In this document: positions 8,579 to 18,059 of the stretch, piece after piece
Layout: each line of letters opens with the position of its first letter
Position numbering within the stretch: the first letter of the stretch is position 1
Assembly (NCBI GenBank): GCA_014323785.1
Contig: JACONJ010000054.1
Coordinates: forward strand, 1 to 42,024
Length of the DNA: 42,024 nucleotides
Reading direction: 5' to 3'
DNA from: Paracoccaceae bacterium
GTDB lineage: Bacteria > Pseudomonadota > Alphaproteobacteria > Rhodobacterales > Rhodobacteraceae
The notes under the pieces: generated by a model
What the model was told of the DNA's origin: nothing
Seen by the model: the letters and a program-made list of their open reading frames with translations, nothing else
Database searches by the model: none
Program-made: the position numbers and the translations under genes

Positions 8579-9931
8579 CTACCGATTCGCCAGGTCCAGA
8601 TGTGCGCCCAGGCCCCGCATCAAGGGTTCAAAGGCCGGGAAACTGGTGGCGATGGGGCTGGCATCATCCACATGCACCGGCTTTGTGGTGGCACACCCCA
8701 GGCACAGGAACGACATGGCGACCCGGTGGTCCAGATGGGTTGCCGCTGTGGCCCCGCCCGGCACCCCGCCGGGACCGCGGCCATGCACGCGCCACCAATC
8801 CGGCCCCTCCTCTACCTTTACGCCCGCGGTGCGCAGGCCGACCGCCATCGCGTCGATCCGGTCGCTTTCCTTGACGCGCAACTCCTTTACCCCGCGCATG
8901 AACGTGGCCCCCCGGGCAAAGGCCGCCACCACCGAGAGGATCGGGTATTCGTCGATCATCGAAGCCGCACGCCCAGGCGGCACCTCAATTCCCCGCATGT
9001 CCGGGGAAAAGCGCGCACGCAGATCGGCCACCGGTTCGCCACCCTGTTCGCGCTGGTTTTCACAGGTTAAATCCGCGCCCATCTCGCGCAGCGTATCGTA
9101 AAGACCAGCTCGCGTCGGGTTTAGCCCGATATTGGGCACCAGCACGTCAGACCCCTCGGTGATCAGTGCCGCAGCCACCGGAAAGGCAGCCGAAGATGGG
9201 TCGCACGGCACAGTGATCTCCTGCGGCACCAGTTCCGGCTGGCCCGTCAGGGTGATCACCCGGCCATCTCTGGTCACGCTGGTTGTAATATCCGCGCCAA
9301 AGCCCCGCAGCATGCGTTCGGTGTGGTCCCGCGTTGCCACGGTTTCGATCACCACAGTTTGGCCCGGCGCGTTCAGCCCCGCCAGCAGCACCGCCGATTT
9401 CACCTGTGCCGAGGGTACCGGCAGGCGGTAACGCACCGGCACCGGGGTCTCTGCCCCGATCAGTGTCATCGGCAGCCGTCCGCCCGCACGGCCCACAGCA
9501 TGCGCCCCGAACAGTGCCAAAGGGTCTGTCACCCGCGCCATCGGCCGCTGGTTGAGTGAAGCATCACCGGTGAATGTCGCGGTGATTGGCACCGTCGCCA
9601 TCGCCCCCATAAGCAGCCGCGCACTGGTGCCGGAATTGCCGCAATCGATCACCCGGTCCGGCTCGGCAAACCCGCCCACGCCTACGCCATGGACGCACCA
9701 CAGCCCGTCCCTGGTGCGTGTTACCTCGGCCCCAAAGGCGCGCATCGCCGTCGCGGTGCCGAGCACGTCCCGACCCTCTAGCAGGCCGGTGATCCGCGTC
9801 TCGCCCACGGCCATCGCGCCCAGGATCAGGGACCGATGGGATATTGACTTGTCCCCTGGCACCCTGGCCGTACCCCTTAAGGCCCCGCCCGCCCGGGCGG
9901 TCATTGGAATCGGATTGCCATGGCCCGACAT
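8579..9931 (-). CDS. aroA: 3-phosphoshikimate 1-carboxyvinyltransferase (EPSP synthase)
   Basis: This 450-residue enzyme makes 5-enolpyruvylshikimate-3-phosphate from shikimate-3-phosphate and PEP in the shikimate pathway. Diagnostic segments are [13 protein letters not shown] (substrate-binding Lys, Ser, Arg), [34 protein letters not shown] and DHRVAMSFL. The start at 9931 ([10 protein letters not shown]) is supported by AAAGGAG upstream; the longer frame to 10030 is not. aroA followed by cmk and rpsA is a conserved alphaproteobacterial order; here two GFA genes have been inserted between aroA and cmk. Confidence 0.96.
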   Translation of the reverse strand: MSGHGNPIPMTARAGGALRGTARVPGDKSISHRSLILGAMAVGETRITGLLEGRDVLGTATAMRAFGAEVTRTRDGLWCVHGVGVGGFAEPDRVIDCGNSGTSARLLMGAMATVPITATFTGDASLNQRPMARVTDPLALFGAHAVGRAGGRLPMTLIGAETPVPVRYRLPVPSAQVKSAVLLAGLNAPGQTVVIETVATRDHTERMLRGFGADITTSVTRDGRVITLTGQPELVPQEITVPCDPSSAAFPVAAALITEGSDVLVPNIGLNPTRAGLYDTLREMGADLTCENQREQGGEPVADLRARFSPDMRGIEVPPGRAASMIDEYPILSVVAAFARGATFMRGVKELRVKESDRIDAMAVGLRTAGVKVEEGPDWWRVHGRGPGGVPGGATAATHLDHRVAMSFLCLGCATTKPVHVDDASPIATSFPAFEPLMRGLGAHLDLANR

Positions 9932-10099
9932 CGGCACACCTCTCCTTTGCCCCGGCGTGATAAACTGCCCGGGGGGGGCTGTCCACATCGCAAATATCCT
10001 GGGGAAGCGTGGGATGGGGCCGCGGGACACAGGGCGGCTTGGGGGGAATGGAACGCCCCCGTTTGCGATTATGCCGCGCGGTATTGCGTCATCGCCCCC

Positions 10100-10115
10100 C
10101 CCCTGATGTCAGGGG
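10100..10115. repeat. Perfect 16-bp palindrome downstream of the DMT transporter
   Basis: CCCCTGA, TG, TCAGGGG reads as a near-uninterrupted palindrome 2 bp after the transporter stop and about 170 bp upstream of aroA. It has no T-run and too short a loop for a normal terminator; a protein-binding site is possible. Confidence 0.4.
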
Positions 10116-10117
10116 TG

Positions 10118-11044
10118 TCAGCCTTTGGTCTGCGGCACCGCGGGCGTTACCGTGCGCCGCCGGATCATCGCCTCTCGCCATGTCATGAAACTGATCGCCG
10201 CGATAATCATGCCCCCGCCGGTCAGCACCCAGATATCCGCCGCCTCATCAAAGACTACTACCCCCAGAAGCGTTGCCCAGACCAGCTGCAGGAAGGTCAC
10301 GGGCTGCGTTACCGTCAAGGGCGCAGCGGCAAAGGCCAGGGTCATCGTGTAATGCCCTGCCGTGGCGAAGACCGCGACAAGGAACAAAAGCGCGACCTGC
10401 CCCCACGTGGGCGGAACCCAAACGGCGATGGCAAAGGGGGCCAGGCATATTGTCACCGTGATCGACAGCATCCCGACAACGACCGGGGCCTCAACCTCAT
10501 CGGCCATGATCTTGGCAATCAGATAGCCGACAGCAAAGCCCACGGCGGTGCACAGCATCGCCAGATGGCCTGGCCCCAGGTCTCGAAAGCCGGGGCGCAG
10601 GATGATCAATGCCCCGACCAGTGCCAGGACCACCGCGATGATGCGGCGCAGGGCCAGACGCTCACCCAGGAACATCACCGCCAGCAAGGTCACATAAACC
10701 GGGCTAAGGTAGTTCATCGCCGTCACCTCGGCGATGGGGATTTGTGTCATGGCGTAGAACCAGCAGATCACACCGGCGGTGTGGGCGACCCCGCGAAGGC
10801 CAAACAGGCCAAGTGCCCGCCGGTTCAGCCGTGCCCGCCGGATCGGCCGGATCATCGGGATCAGAAAGACCAGGCCCAGGACATAGCGCAGAAAGGCGGA
10901 CTGGGCGGCGGGTACATCGGGCCCCACATGTTTCACAATCGTGGCCACCGCAACGAAACAGACCCCGGTGGCCAGCATCCAAAGGATGCCGACAACGGGC
11001 CGGCCCGCGGGCCGCACAGAGGATGCAGGGGAAAGATCAGACAT
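10118..11044 (-). CDS. EamA/DMT-superfamily transporter
   Basis: This 308-residue integral membrane protein has two EamA repeats and about ten hydrophobic helices, with the cytoplasmic arginine-rich segment after helix 2 (PIRRARLNRR) and the end-of-repeat block VYVTLLAVMFLGERLALRR. DMT transporters export or import small metabolites; the substrate cannot be assigned. The start at 11044 (MSDLSPASSVR) fits the family length; longer in-frame extensions overlap the LysE pseudogene. It begins 44 bp after the end of that pseudogene, so the two were probably an operon of efflux genes. Confidence 0.85.
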   Translation of the reverse strand: MSDLSPASSVRPAGRPVVGILWMLATGVCFVAVATIVKHVGPDVPAAQSAFLRYVLGLVFLIPMIRPIRRARLNRRALGLFGLRGVAHTAGVICWFYAMTQIPIAEVTAMNYLSPVYVTLLAVMFLGERLALRRIIAVVLALVGALIILRPGFRDLGPGHLAMLCTAVGFAVGYLIAKIMADEVEAPVVVGMLSITVTICLAPFAIAVWVPPTWGQVALLFLVAVFATAGHYTMTLAFAAAPLTVTQPVTFLQLVWATLLGVVVFDEAADIWVLTGGGMIIAAISFMTWREAMIRRRTVTPAVPQTKG

Positions 11045-11088
11045 GGGCGGCACATGGATATGATCCGCTGGCCGGGGGCAAGGCATCT

Positions 11089-11718
11089 TTAGCCCAGGAA
11101 CACCAGCTGCACCGCCAGCACCCACATGACCACGCCGATGACGGTGTCCAGGATGCGCCAGGCCAGGGGCTGTGCGAAAATCGGCACCAGAAGCCGTGCG
11201 CCGTAGCCGAGGGCAAACGTGCGCCGTAGCCGAGGGCAAAGAAGAACATCAGGCTTGCCGCCGCGGCCCCGAACCCGAACCAAACCGCCCCGTCGCCGTA
11301 TTGGGTTGCAACGGACCCAAGCAGAATGACGGTATCCAGATAGACATGCGGGTTCAGCCGGGTAAGTGCCAGGCAGGTCAGGATGGTCGGCCAAAGCGGC
11401 TGCCCCGGTGCGGTTCCGGCCACTGGCACCGCGCTACCCGTCCACGCGGCGTGAAAGGCCCGCGCCCCGTAGAGGGCCAGCACCGCCGCGCCGCCAAACC
11501 GGAAGGCCGGGAGCAGCCAGGGCAATGCCCTGGACACCCGCCGTGAATGAGGTGACACCAATCGCGATCAGCACCACATCGGATGCGGCACAGGTCAGGC
11601 ACACCGCAAAGACATGGGACCGCAGCAGCCCCTGCCGCAGCACAAAGGCGTTTTGCGCCCCGATGGCCAGGATCAGGCCAGAACCGAGGGCGAACCCGGG
11701 CAGGAAGGCATCGGCCAT
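11089..11718 (-). pseudogene. LysE/ArgO-family amino-acid exporter, broken by two frameshifts
   Basis: Three reading frames together spell a LysE/ArgO exporter. Frame 1 gives MADAFLPGFALGSGLILAIG to VTSFTAGVQGI; frame 2 continues PWLLPAFRFGGAAVLALYG through LNPHVYLDTVILLGSVA and FFALGYGARL; frame 3 finishes PIFAQPLAWRILDTVIG to QLVFLG. The first shift is one extra base near 11523. The second is a perfect 23-bp tandem duplication (11195-11217 and 11218-11240). Removing both (24 bases) restores 606 bases, or 201 codons plus stop, the normal family length. Such proteins export lysine or arginine. The gene is non-functional as read unless the duplication is an assembly artefact. Confidence 0.88.
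11195..11240. repeat. 23-bp perfect tandem duplication inside the LysE gene
   Basis: The 23-bp unit at 11195-11217 is repeated exactly at 11218-11240. Because 23 is not a multiple of three, it shifts the LysE frame. Confidence 0.95.
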
Positions 11719-11802
11719 TCAGCGGGCTCCGGCGGGGTGCGTTGTGCTGTGTTGAACCCTGCACGCCAAGGGTGCGCGAAGGTCAGGCCGAATGCAGGTT
11801 AC

Positions 11803-12219
11803 TTATCCGGCGGCGCGGGTGCGTCCGGCGGCCCCGATTTCCAGCGTAATCCGGGCCCGAAGAGCGCGCCTGTCGGCCTCGATTATTCCGGGAATAAGGA
11901 AGAGATCTACCAGCAGCCAAATCCCGACACCAACCAATAAGAGAGCACCGACGATAAGGGGAAGTGCGAGCCATTCGGACGGCTCTGCCGATTCACCCTC
12001 GACCGAGACTATAAGGCCGACGATGGCAATGGCGAACATAAGCCATGCGAACAGGTTAAGAATGAGCATGGCAATACCCGATCCCGTCCGCCCCAGATAG
12101 AACCTGTGCACGCCAAGCCCGCCTAGAAAAATGGCCAGCAGATAAGCTGCAAGGGTCGACTTTCCTTCATTCACAACGCGCTGTTCAACAAGCATTTGCT
12201 GTTGCACGGAAAGCGTCAT
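11803..12219 (-). CDS. TM2 domain-containing membrane protein
   Basis: This 138-residue protein carries a TM2 domain at about residues 20-65: a helix with FLGGLGVHRFYLGRTGSGIAM followed by a second helix, then a third hydrophobic segment ending in LLVDLFLIPGIIEADRR, which is typical of the family. Function of bacterial TM2 proteins is unknown. GGAGGAT precedes the start. The frame ends with a basic tail (GAAGRTRAAG). Confidence 0.82.
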   Translation of the reverse strand: MTLSVQQQMLVEQRVVNEGKSTLAAYLLAIFLGGLGVHRFYLGRTGSGIAMLILNLFAWLMFAIAIVGLIVSVEGESAEPSEWLALPLIVGALLLVGVGIWLLVDLFLIPGIIEADRRALRARITLEIGAAGRTRAAG

Positions 12220-12247
12220 TCTTTCAATCCTCCTGATGGCGCAGGGC

Positions 12248-12277
12248 TTTATGGGGACTCCGCCTGCGGTGTGTCAA
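12248..12277 (-). promoter_or_regulatory. Putative promoter for the TM2 gene
   Basis: On the minus strand a consensus TTGACA (12272-12277) is followed after 18 bp by CATAAA (12248-12253), about 29 bp upstream of the TM2 start. The -35 is perfect, the -10 weak. Confidence 0.45.
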
Positions 12278-12321
12278 GACAGGGTGGCCCTGCCTGGTGG
12301 TGGCGGGTGATCCCCCCAGCT

Positions 12322-13068
12322 TCAGGCCGAGAGCTGCGCCGTCACCTCATCCGGAATTTTGGCATTCGCGGTGACGGTCTGGATGTCCTCCTCCTCTTCC
12401 AGAGCCTCAAGCAGTTTCATCAGCTTTTGCGCGCTGTCGAAATCCGGTTCGGTGGTGGTGGCCGGGTGCCAGACCAGCCCGGCACTTGCGCTTTCGCCCA
12501 GTGCCGCCTCCAGTGCGTTGGACACATCGTTCAGGTCTGTGTCAGCGCACCAGATGATATGCCCGTCCGCACCGCTTTCAACATCTTCGGCCCCCGCCTC
12601 GATCGCGGCCATCATCACCGTTTCCGCATCCCCCGCCTGGGTCGGGTAGCTGACCTGCCCCTTGCGGTTGAACATAAAGGCAACCGCGCCCGTCTCTGCC
12701 AAAGTGCCGCCGTGCCGGCCAAAGGTTGCGCGCACGGCAGCGGCCGTGCGATTGCGGTTGTCGGTCATCGCCTCGACGATCACGGCAACCCCCCCCGGGC
12801 CATAGCCCTCATAGCGGATGTCCTCATAGGTTGCGGCATCCCCGCCCTGGCTTTTCCTGATCGCGCGTTCAATCACGTCCCTGGGCATGGATTGCGATTT
12901 CGCTTCTTTCACGGCCAGGCGCAGACGCGGGTTCTTGTCCGGGTCGGGATCGCCCATTTTGGCCGCAACCGTGATCTCTTTGGCGAGTTTTGAAAACAGC
13001 CTGGAGCGTACCGCATCCTGGCGGCCCTTTCGGTGCTGGATATTTGCCCATTTGGAATGGCCTGCCAT
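12322..13068 (-). CDS. yebC: YebC/PmpR (TACO1) family protein
   Basis: This 248-residue protein has the family start [18 protein letters not shown], the [20 protein letters not shown] block, [12 protein letters not shown] and the acidic C-terminal region [17 protein letters not shown]. Family members act as DNA-binding regulators or, as shown for relatives, help ribosomes through proline-rich stretches. The start at 13068 is supported by GGGGGAAG upstream. It lies downstream of the SLC13 permease on the same strand, with about 214 bp between them. Confidence 0.95.
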   Translation of the reverse strand: MAGHSKWANIQHRKGRQDAVRSRLFSKLAKEITVAAKMGDPDPDKNPRLRLAVKEAKSQSMPRDVIERAIRKSQGGDAATYEDIRYEGYGPGGVAVIVEAMTDNRNRTAAAVRATFGRHGGTLAETGAVAFMFNRKGQVSYPTQAGDAETVMMAAIEAGAEDVESGADGHIIWCADTDLNDVSNALEAALGESASAGLVWHPATTTEPDFDSAQKLMKLLEALEEEEDIQTVTANAKIPDEVTAQLSA

Positions 13069-13282
13069 GGCTTCCCCCCACCCCGTGCTGTTCCGGCTGT
13101 GCAGGACCACACCTATACGGCAGTGTGGACCTGAACCGCAATCCCCCTGTAGCAGCCGGCACAGATGACGCCACCACCCTGCCGGGGTGTGCTGTGTTTC
13201 GCGCAGAGGCACGGGAATCGAATCTGCCACAGGCAAGCAAAGCGGGCGGAACCTGGCAGGCACTTTCCCGGCAACGCAAGGG

Positions 13283-15061
13283 TCAAAGCGGCCAGATCAT
13301 CGGGATAACCGCGCTGACCACCAAACCAAGGCTTAGCGTCAGGGGAAGGCCAGCCTTCATGAAATCGGTGAACCTGTATCCGCCGGGGCCATAGACCAGC
13401 ATGTTGGTCTGATACCCGATGGGGGTGGCGAAACTGGCTGAGGCGGCAATCATCACGGCGATGACCAGGGGGCGCGGTTCAACGCCAATGGCCCCCGCCA
13501 GCCCGATGGCGATGGGGGTCACGACGACGGCAACGGCATTGTTAGAGACAAGCTCGGTCAGGATTGAGGTCAGAAGATAGATCGCCCAGACCAGCAAAAC
13601 GGGCGGCAAATCCGCCAGCCAGGGCGCGATCCCCCCCACGATCAGGGCGACGGCCCCGGTGGCCTGCAGCGCGGTGCCGACCGCCAGCATGGAAAAGATC
13701 AGCACCAGAAGCCGCCCGTCAACGAACGAGAACGCCTCATCGGCATCGATGCAGCGGGTTAGAAGCACAACCGCGACAGCGACAATCGCCAGAAGAAAAA
13801 TCGGTGCCACGTTGAAGGCCGCCAGAATCACGATTCCCGCCATCGCGGCGATGGCAATCGGCGCATGGCTGCGGCGATAGGCACGGGCCGAGGGCTGGGC
13901 AACATCAACAAGTTCCATATCCGCGGCCAGGCGCTGAATATCCGCCGGATCCCCCTCCAGCAGCAGGGTATCACCCACGCGCACCACCAGATCATCCAGT
14001 TGTCGCCCGATATTCCGGCTGCGGCGATGCACAGCAAGCGGATACACCCCGTAGCGACGGCGCAGGCGCATCGCGCCAAGGGACCGGCCCACCATCCTAC
14101 AGCCTGGTGTGATCAGCACCTCGACCGTCTGCGTGGCCACCGATCTCAGCTTATCAACCGTCCGCAGCTGCCTGTTCTGTTGCAGGCCCAGAACCTCGGA
14201 CATCTCGGTGCGCAAAACCACACGGTCCCCCGCCTCCAGAATCACATCGGCCATGTTCCGCCGAAGTGAGGCATCGCCGCGCAGCACATCGATCAGCCGC
14301 ACGCCCTCACGACGGAACAGATCAACCTCATTGACGTTCTGGCCGATAAGTGCGCTGTCCCCGGGCAGGGCCACCTCGGTAAAGAACTTCATCTTGTCCC
14401 GGGATGACAGCATATCGGCCAGGGAACCACGATCCGGCAGAAGCCGGGGCGCGACCAGCCACATGTAAAGCATGCCCCAAGCCACCACGACCAGGCCAAT
14501 GGGCGTGACCTCAAAAATCGTGAACGGCGGCAATCCTTGCGAGCGGGCCACACCATCCACCAGCAGGCTGGTTGAGGTGCCAATTAAGGTAAGCGTACCG
14601 CCCATAATCGCGCCATAACTCAGCGGGATCAGCAGTTTTGAGGCCGGGTGGCCAAGTGCCTGCGCAATCTGTACAAAGACCGGGATCATGACCACAACCA
14701 CGGGCGTATTTGACACAAAGGCCGAGCCCGCAACCACAAAGGTCATCAGTGCGCCAAGTGCCATGATCGGGCGGTGCCGCGCGTTCGCCTCGGCCATGGT
14801 GGTGAAGCGTTCCAGCGCACCGGTGCGCACCAGCGCGCCCATGGTGATGAACATCGCCGCGATGGTCCAGGGGGCGGGGTTCGACAGAACCGCAAGCGCA
14901 TCCTGATAGGGTAAAAGCCCGGTGATCAGCAGCACCGAGACCCCCGCCAGTGCAACAACTTCGGTCGGGTAACGTTCGCGCACGAACATCACGAACATCA
15001 GTACCACCACCGCAAGTGCCGCGATGGCCTGGGTTCCGGTCGACAGGGTCAGACTGATCAT
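13283..15061 (-). CDS. SLC13/DASS-family permease with two RCK_C (TrkA-C) domains
   Basis: This 592-residue membrane protein has an N-terminal bundle of helices (about 1-205), two central TrkA-C-like regulatory domains (about 215-300 and 305-390, each ending in a D.LLLEGDP or DRVVLR-type segment) and a C-terminal bundle. Conserved SLC13 turns are visible as [44 protein letters not shown] and [23 protein letters not shown]. Relatives with this layout carry sulfate or other anions; the substrate here is not certain. Confidence 0.88.
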   Translation of the reverse strand: MISLTLSTGTQAIAALAVVVLMFVMFVRERYPTEVVALAGVSVLLITGLLPYQDALAVLSNPAPWTIAAMFITMGALVRTGALERFTTMAEANARHRPIMALGALMTFVVAGSAFVSNTPVVVVMIPVFVQIAQALGHPASKLLIPLSYGAIMGGTLTLIGTSTSLLVDGVARSQGLPPFTIFEVTPIGLVVVAWGMLYMWLVAPRLLPDRGSLADMLSSRDKMKFFTEVALPGDSALIGQNVNEVDLFRREGVRLIDVLRGDASLRRNMADVILEAGDRVVLRTEMSEVLGLQQNRQLRTVDKLRSVATQTVEVLITPGCRMVGRSLGAMRLRRRYGVYPLAVHRRSRNIGRQLDDLVVRVGDTLLLEGDPADIQRLAADMELVDVAQPSARAYRRSHAPIAIAAMAGIVILAAFNVAPIFLLAIVAVAVVLLTRCIDADEAFSFVDGRLLVLIFSMLAVGTALQATGAVALIVGGIAPWLADLPPVLLVWAIYLLTSILTELVSNNAVAVVVTPIAIGLAGAIGVEPRPLVIAVMIAASASFATPIGYQTNMLVYGPGGYRFTDFMKAGLPLTLSLGLVVSAVIPMIWPL

Positions 15062-15164
15062 ATCGCCCTTTGGAGCACTGCCTCAGCTGGCATCATTCCC
15101 CAAGGCTGTCCTGCCGTCCAGCCGCCCTGTTTTGGTGTGGCTGCACGTGGCTGCGACAAGAAGG

Positions 15165-15620
15165 TTACAACTTGTGGTGTCTTTTGCCGCTTTCGTAAGC
15201 CAATCTGTAGGCGGCAATCTCTATGTCCGAACACCTGCGTGGCGCGGCACGACGCGGGTTGGTGGCAAAATCACCCCCGGTACAGGCTTCATCAAGCCGG
15301 TTTACCTGGCCCTTGATCGCTTGATGGTGCACAGGTTTATGTTTGAACAGCCCCTCACACACCATTCCCAGAAACATCAGTCGGCCGGTCAGTGCTGCCT
15401 CGGTCTTCTCGTCTCTCCTGTCCTGACACCAATAGTCGTTTGCAAGGTCTCTCACCTCAAAAATCACCCTATGCGCCAGTGCCAGGTCGGCATCTATGTT
15501 GTCAGCACGCTTATCATAATATCGAAATAGACGGGCCAGCACCGCATCTGCGCCTTTCACGACAAGTGCAGCACCTGCGCCGATCACAGCGGCCACAAAA
15601 GGGGAGACAGCCTCTGTCAA
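15165..15620 (-). CDS. Hypothetical protein with one N-terminal membrane helix
   Basis: This 151-residue protein has a hydrophobic helix near residues 6-25 (AAVIGAGAALVVKGADAVLA) and a charged, mostly helical remainder with WCQDRRDEKTEAAL and a basic C-terminus (KRHHKL). The ATG overlaps the stop of the STAS-like gene by 4 bp, so the two are co-translated. I do not recognise a family. From context it may be a membrane partner of the DUF4325/ATPase module. Confidence 0.7.
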   Translation of the reverse strand: MTEAVSPFVAAVIGAGAALVVKGADAVLARLFRYYDKRADNIDADLALAHRVIFEVRDLANDYWCQDRRDEKTEAALTGRLMFLGMVCEGLFKHKPVHHQAIKGQVNRLDEACTGGDFATNPRRAAPRRCSDIEIAAYRLAYESGKRHHKL

Positions 15621-15961
15621 TTCTGGCGAGTTACGTTCTGGGCTTGCCGGACATACTGCTTAATGAGCTCAATGTACCTTGCAAACCCGGGTTCGTTCGC
15701 AACGAATTCAAACCGGTTCAGAACATCCTTCGCGGCGAACCCATCCACACGCACAAGGCCGCCGAACGCTTCTTCAAGGAACGATGATGGATAGCCGGCC
15801 GCACCGTCAAGAACCACCCTTATGACACTTCCGTCTTGGCGGGCCATCTCGGGTTTCATAAAATCCTCTCGGAAGGTGGTTCCGTTACCCGCACCGTCTT
15901 CAACGTAACGACCGCCCGGGAACCGCGTGTAGTCTTTCGAAATGGTGATCGTCCTGCTCAT
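15617..15961 (-). CDS. STAS-like (DUF4325) domain protein
   Basis: This 114-residue protein shows the DUF4325 pattern: FPGGRYVEDGAGNGTTFREDFMKPEM, then VIRVVLDGAAGYPSSFLEEAFGGLVR and a late L.RFEFV. The conserved SFLEEAFGGL lies at the position of the STAS phospho-acceptor helix. DUF4325 genes usually sit beside a histidine-kinase-like ATPase gene, as anti-sigma/anti-anti-sigma style pairs. Here the frame directly upstream contains only the C-terminal end of such an ATPase. The function of the pair is not established. Confidence 0.8.
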   Translation of the reverse strand: MSRTITISKDYTRFPGGRYVEDGAGNGTTFREDFMKPEMARQDGSVIRVVLDGAAGYPSSFLEEAFGGLVRVDGFAAKDVLNRFEFVANEPGFARYIELIKQYVRQAQNVTRQN

Positions 15962-15967
15962 TCGAAT

Positions 15968-16132
15968 CTACTCCTCAAGGTCATTTGTCGGTATGGTCCA
16001 CTCAACGAGCGTCCCGCCAATATGCAGGCCATGCTCCTTCAACCGCATATTGTCCTTGCCAAAATAGAGCAATTCCCCCGTCCCACTCAGGATTCTAACA
16101 CTGCTCCGGTTCCGGGCGAATTTCCGGACTGA
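15968..16132 (-). pseudogene. 3' remnant of a histidine-kinase-like ATPase gene
   Basis: Six bases upstream of the DUF4325 gene ends a frame whose last ~54 residues, SVRKFARNRSSVRILSGTGE through HIGGTLVEWTIPTNDLEE, look like the closing strands of a HATPase domain ('..RI.SG....GT.V.W.I'). The conserved N, G1 and G2 ATP-binding boxes are missing; the frame runs on to 16324 only as unrelated sequence overlapping the YmdB-type gene in another frame. The 5' boundary at about 16132 is approximate. I read this as a truncated partner gene. Confidence 0.5.
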
Positions 16133-16241
16133 ACGGTTGCCGCCTTGCCTGTCTGCGCAGCCTTTTATCCAACGCCTTCTGGCGATTCGGGCCAGCGTTT
16201 CTTTGCGCTTTGGTGGAAGCCTCTTCACGGCAACCCGCGCT

Positions 16242-17054
16242 TCAGGGTGTGGCCTGCTGCAACTGGCCACCAAGGCGCACGGGTGCAATCCTGGTGGCCT
16301 TACCACTGCGATCATCGGTTTCAAGATACACCCCCGAAAGTGTGGCCTCCCCCCTTGCGGGGGTGAAGTGTTCCCTTAGCATGCCGGTAACGAAGCGGCG
16401 CATGGGTTCGGCCTTATCCATCCCGATCACCGAATTGTAATCGCCGCACATGCCTGCATCGGTTTGATACCCCGTTCCACCGGGCAGGATATGCGCATCG
16501 CCCGTGGGTATATGGGTGTGGGTGCCCACCACAAGGCTGGCACGGCCATCGCAGACATGCCCCATGGCCATCTTTTCCGATGTCGCCTCGGCGTGGATAT
16601 CGACAATGATCGCTTGCGCCATGCCCGCCAACGGGTAGCGCGCCAGGGTGCCCTCAAGTGCCGAGAACGGGTCAGCAAAAGGACGCTTCATAAACACCTG
16701 CCCCAGGACTTGCACCACCAGTACCTTGCGCCCGCCGCGGGCATTGAACAGCCGCGCCCCCCCGCCCGGGGCGGATTTGGCGTAGTTGAGCGGCCGCAGG
16801 ATACGTGGCTCCCCCTCGATGAATTGCAGCATATCGCGCTGGTCAAAGGCATGATCGCCCAGGGTCAGGCAATCAGCCCCTGCCGCCAGAAGCACCCCGG
16901 CATGCCTGCCCGACAGGCCCATGCCCGAAGTGGCGTTCTCGGCGTTGACCACAACGAAATCCAGCCGCCACGCGTCGCGCAATTTCGGCAGATGAGTGGT
17001 GATGGCATTGCGACCGGCGCGGCCCATCACATCGCCCAGGAACAAACATCGCAT
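16242..17054 (-). CDS. YmdB-family (TIGR00282) metallophosphoesterase
   Basis: This 270-residue protein has the TIGR00282 signature: MRCLFLGDVMGRAGRNAI, VVNAENATSGMGL, LTLGDHAFDQRDM, RPLNYAKSAPGGG, VDIHAEATSEKMAMG, VVGTHTHIPTGDAHILPGGTGYQTDAGMCG. Aspartate, asparagine and histidine metal ligands are all present. Such enzymes act on 2',3'-cyclic nucleotides. The start at 17054 is the only one consistent with the family; the longer frame overlaps fau. The gene starts about 30 bp after the fau stop and is probably co-transcribed with it. Typically 'GDH-N' replaces 'GDHAF', a small variation. Confidence 0.92.
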   Translation of the reverse strand: MRCLFLGDVMGRAGRNAITTHLPKLRDAWRLDFVVVNAENATSGMGLSGRHAGVLLAAGADCLTLGDHAFDQRDMLQFIEGEPRILRPLNYAKSAPGGGARLFNARGGRKVLVVQVLGQVFMKRPFADPFSALEGTLARYPLAGMAQAIIVDIHAEATSEKMAMGHVCDGRASLVVGTHTHIPTGDAHILPGGTGYQTDAGMCGDYNSVIGMDKAEPMRRFVTGMLREHFTPARGEATLSGVYLETDDRSGKATRIAPVRLGGQLQQATP

Positions 17055-17082
17055 AGGAAAGCAGTTTAGGCCGTCCCGCGTG

Positions 17083-17673
17083 CTACGGCAAGAATCGCGC
17101 GGGGCGGCGGATAATGCCCGCCTCGGTAACAATGGCATCAAGCGGCTGGTCGGTCGGCTCCTGCGGCAGCGGGGGCAGTTCCTGTGCGGTATAGGCAAAA
17201 CCGATGGCCCGCACCGGGGTTCGCACCGGGGCCCGCGCACGCAGGCGGGCCAGAGTGCGGTCATAGAACCCTCCGCCATAGCCGAGCCGGTTCGCCCTGG
17301 CATCAAAGCCCACCAAGGGTACAAACAGAATCTGCGGCACCAGCCATTCCCCCGCTTCGGGGATTTGCGCACCGAAGGGCCCCTTGACCATCCGCGCACC
17401 GGGCCTCCATTCCCGGAACAGAAGCGGCTTGTCCGCCCCATCGATCACCGGAACGCAGATGCGGTTCCGCGCGGACAGCACCGCCATCGCCGGGCGCGGG
17501 TCAACCTCGGTCCGGATTGGCATGTAGGCCGCGATGATCCGGCCCTGCACCGTGCCAATCTCATCCAGCAGCCGCGCGGTTGCCGCCGGGCCGTGCCCCT
17601 GGCCATGGGCCAGCTTACGGGCGGCGCAGGCAGTTTTGCGCAAGGCCGCTTTCTGGTCGGCAAGGTTTGTCAT
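17083..17673 (-). CDS. fau: 5-formyltetrahydrofolate cyclo-ligase
   Basis: This 196-residue enzyme converts 5-formyl-THF to 5,10-methenyl-THF with ATP. The N-terminal basic ATP-binding segment (KAALRKTACAARK), AYMPIRTEVDPRP, and the C-terminal signature LVGFDARANRLGYGGGFYDRTL are clear. The start at 17673 (MTNLADQKAAL) is at the expected position. Upstream on the same strand lies a 6S-RNA-like element; 6S RNA genes upstream of fau/ygfA are a well-known arrangement in proteobacteria. Confidence 0.93.
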   Translation of the reverse strand: MTNLADQKAALRKTACAARKLAHGQGHGPAATARLLDEIGTVQGRIIAAYMPIRTEVDPRPAMAVLSARNRICVPVIDGADKPLLFREWRPGARMVKGPFGAQIPEAGEWLVPQILFVPLVGFDARANRLGYGGGFYDRTLARLRARAPVRTPVRAIGFAYTAQELPPLPQEPTDQPLDAIVTEAGIIRRPARFLP

Positions 17674-17779
17674 TCCAATACATCCAGACTCCGCGCGGGA
17701 TGGCGACGCAAGCGAATTCCTGCAGCAGCGGATAAATTGCCCCGGAACCGGTCCCCGATTAAGGATGAAACCGAATGCC

Positions 17780-17910
17780 AAACAGGGTGCGGCGGCTGTC
17801 CCTTGGGCTGGCCGTAGGAGTATCTGGATGTCATCGCCAGCTAAGGGGGGGCGTGACCCGCGATGCAGGGACAGCCCTAATACCGCAAACAGAATCCTGC
17901 ACCCAAGGCG
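17780..17910 (-). ncRNA. ssrS: Candidate 6S RNA (ssrS)
   Basis: The interval upstream of fau folds, as minus-strand RNA, into a long interrupted rod. An outer stem pairs GGGUGC (17899-17904) with GCACCC (17785-17790). An inner perfect 10-bp stem pairs GGCUGUCCCU (17867-17876) with AGGGACAGCC (17794-17803). Between them lies an asymmetric loop, and at the apex CAUCGC pairs with GCGAUG. A rod with closing stem, bubble and terminal hairpin, lying just upstream of fau in the same direction, is the usual setting of 6S RNA, which sequesters sigma-70 RNA polymerase. The call rests on fold and synteny; ends are approximate. Confidence 0.5.
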
Positions 17911-17926
17911 GGCTTGTGCGCCCGCC
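17907..17926. repeat. Stable hairpin upstream of the 6S-like element
   Basis: GGCGGGC (17907-17913) and GCCCGCC (17920-17926) form a perfect 7-bp stem with a 6-nt loop. No T-run follows on either strand. The rest of 17927-18059, before pepF, has no recognisable element. Confidence 0.45.
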
Positions 17927-18059
17927 ATCGCGGGTGGCTACGTCCTGTTTCGGATAACAATTAGCCCCGGTGGGCATCTTTTTGCACCCGTGCGATTGCA
18001 CAGGGTGGCCTGCTCTGCATATCTGCTTGTCACGTCGACACAAGTCCGAGGGAATCCCG

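Noticed and set aside
16133-16324. Upstream part of the 118-codon frame containing the ATPase remnant
   Set aside because: It overlaps the end of the YmdB-type gene in another frame and shows no ATPase motifs, so only the last ~54 residues are kept as a remnant.
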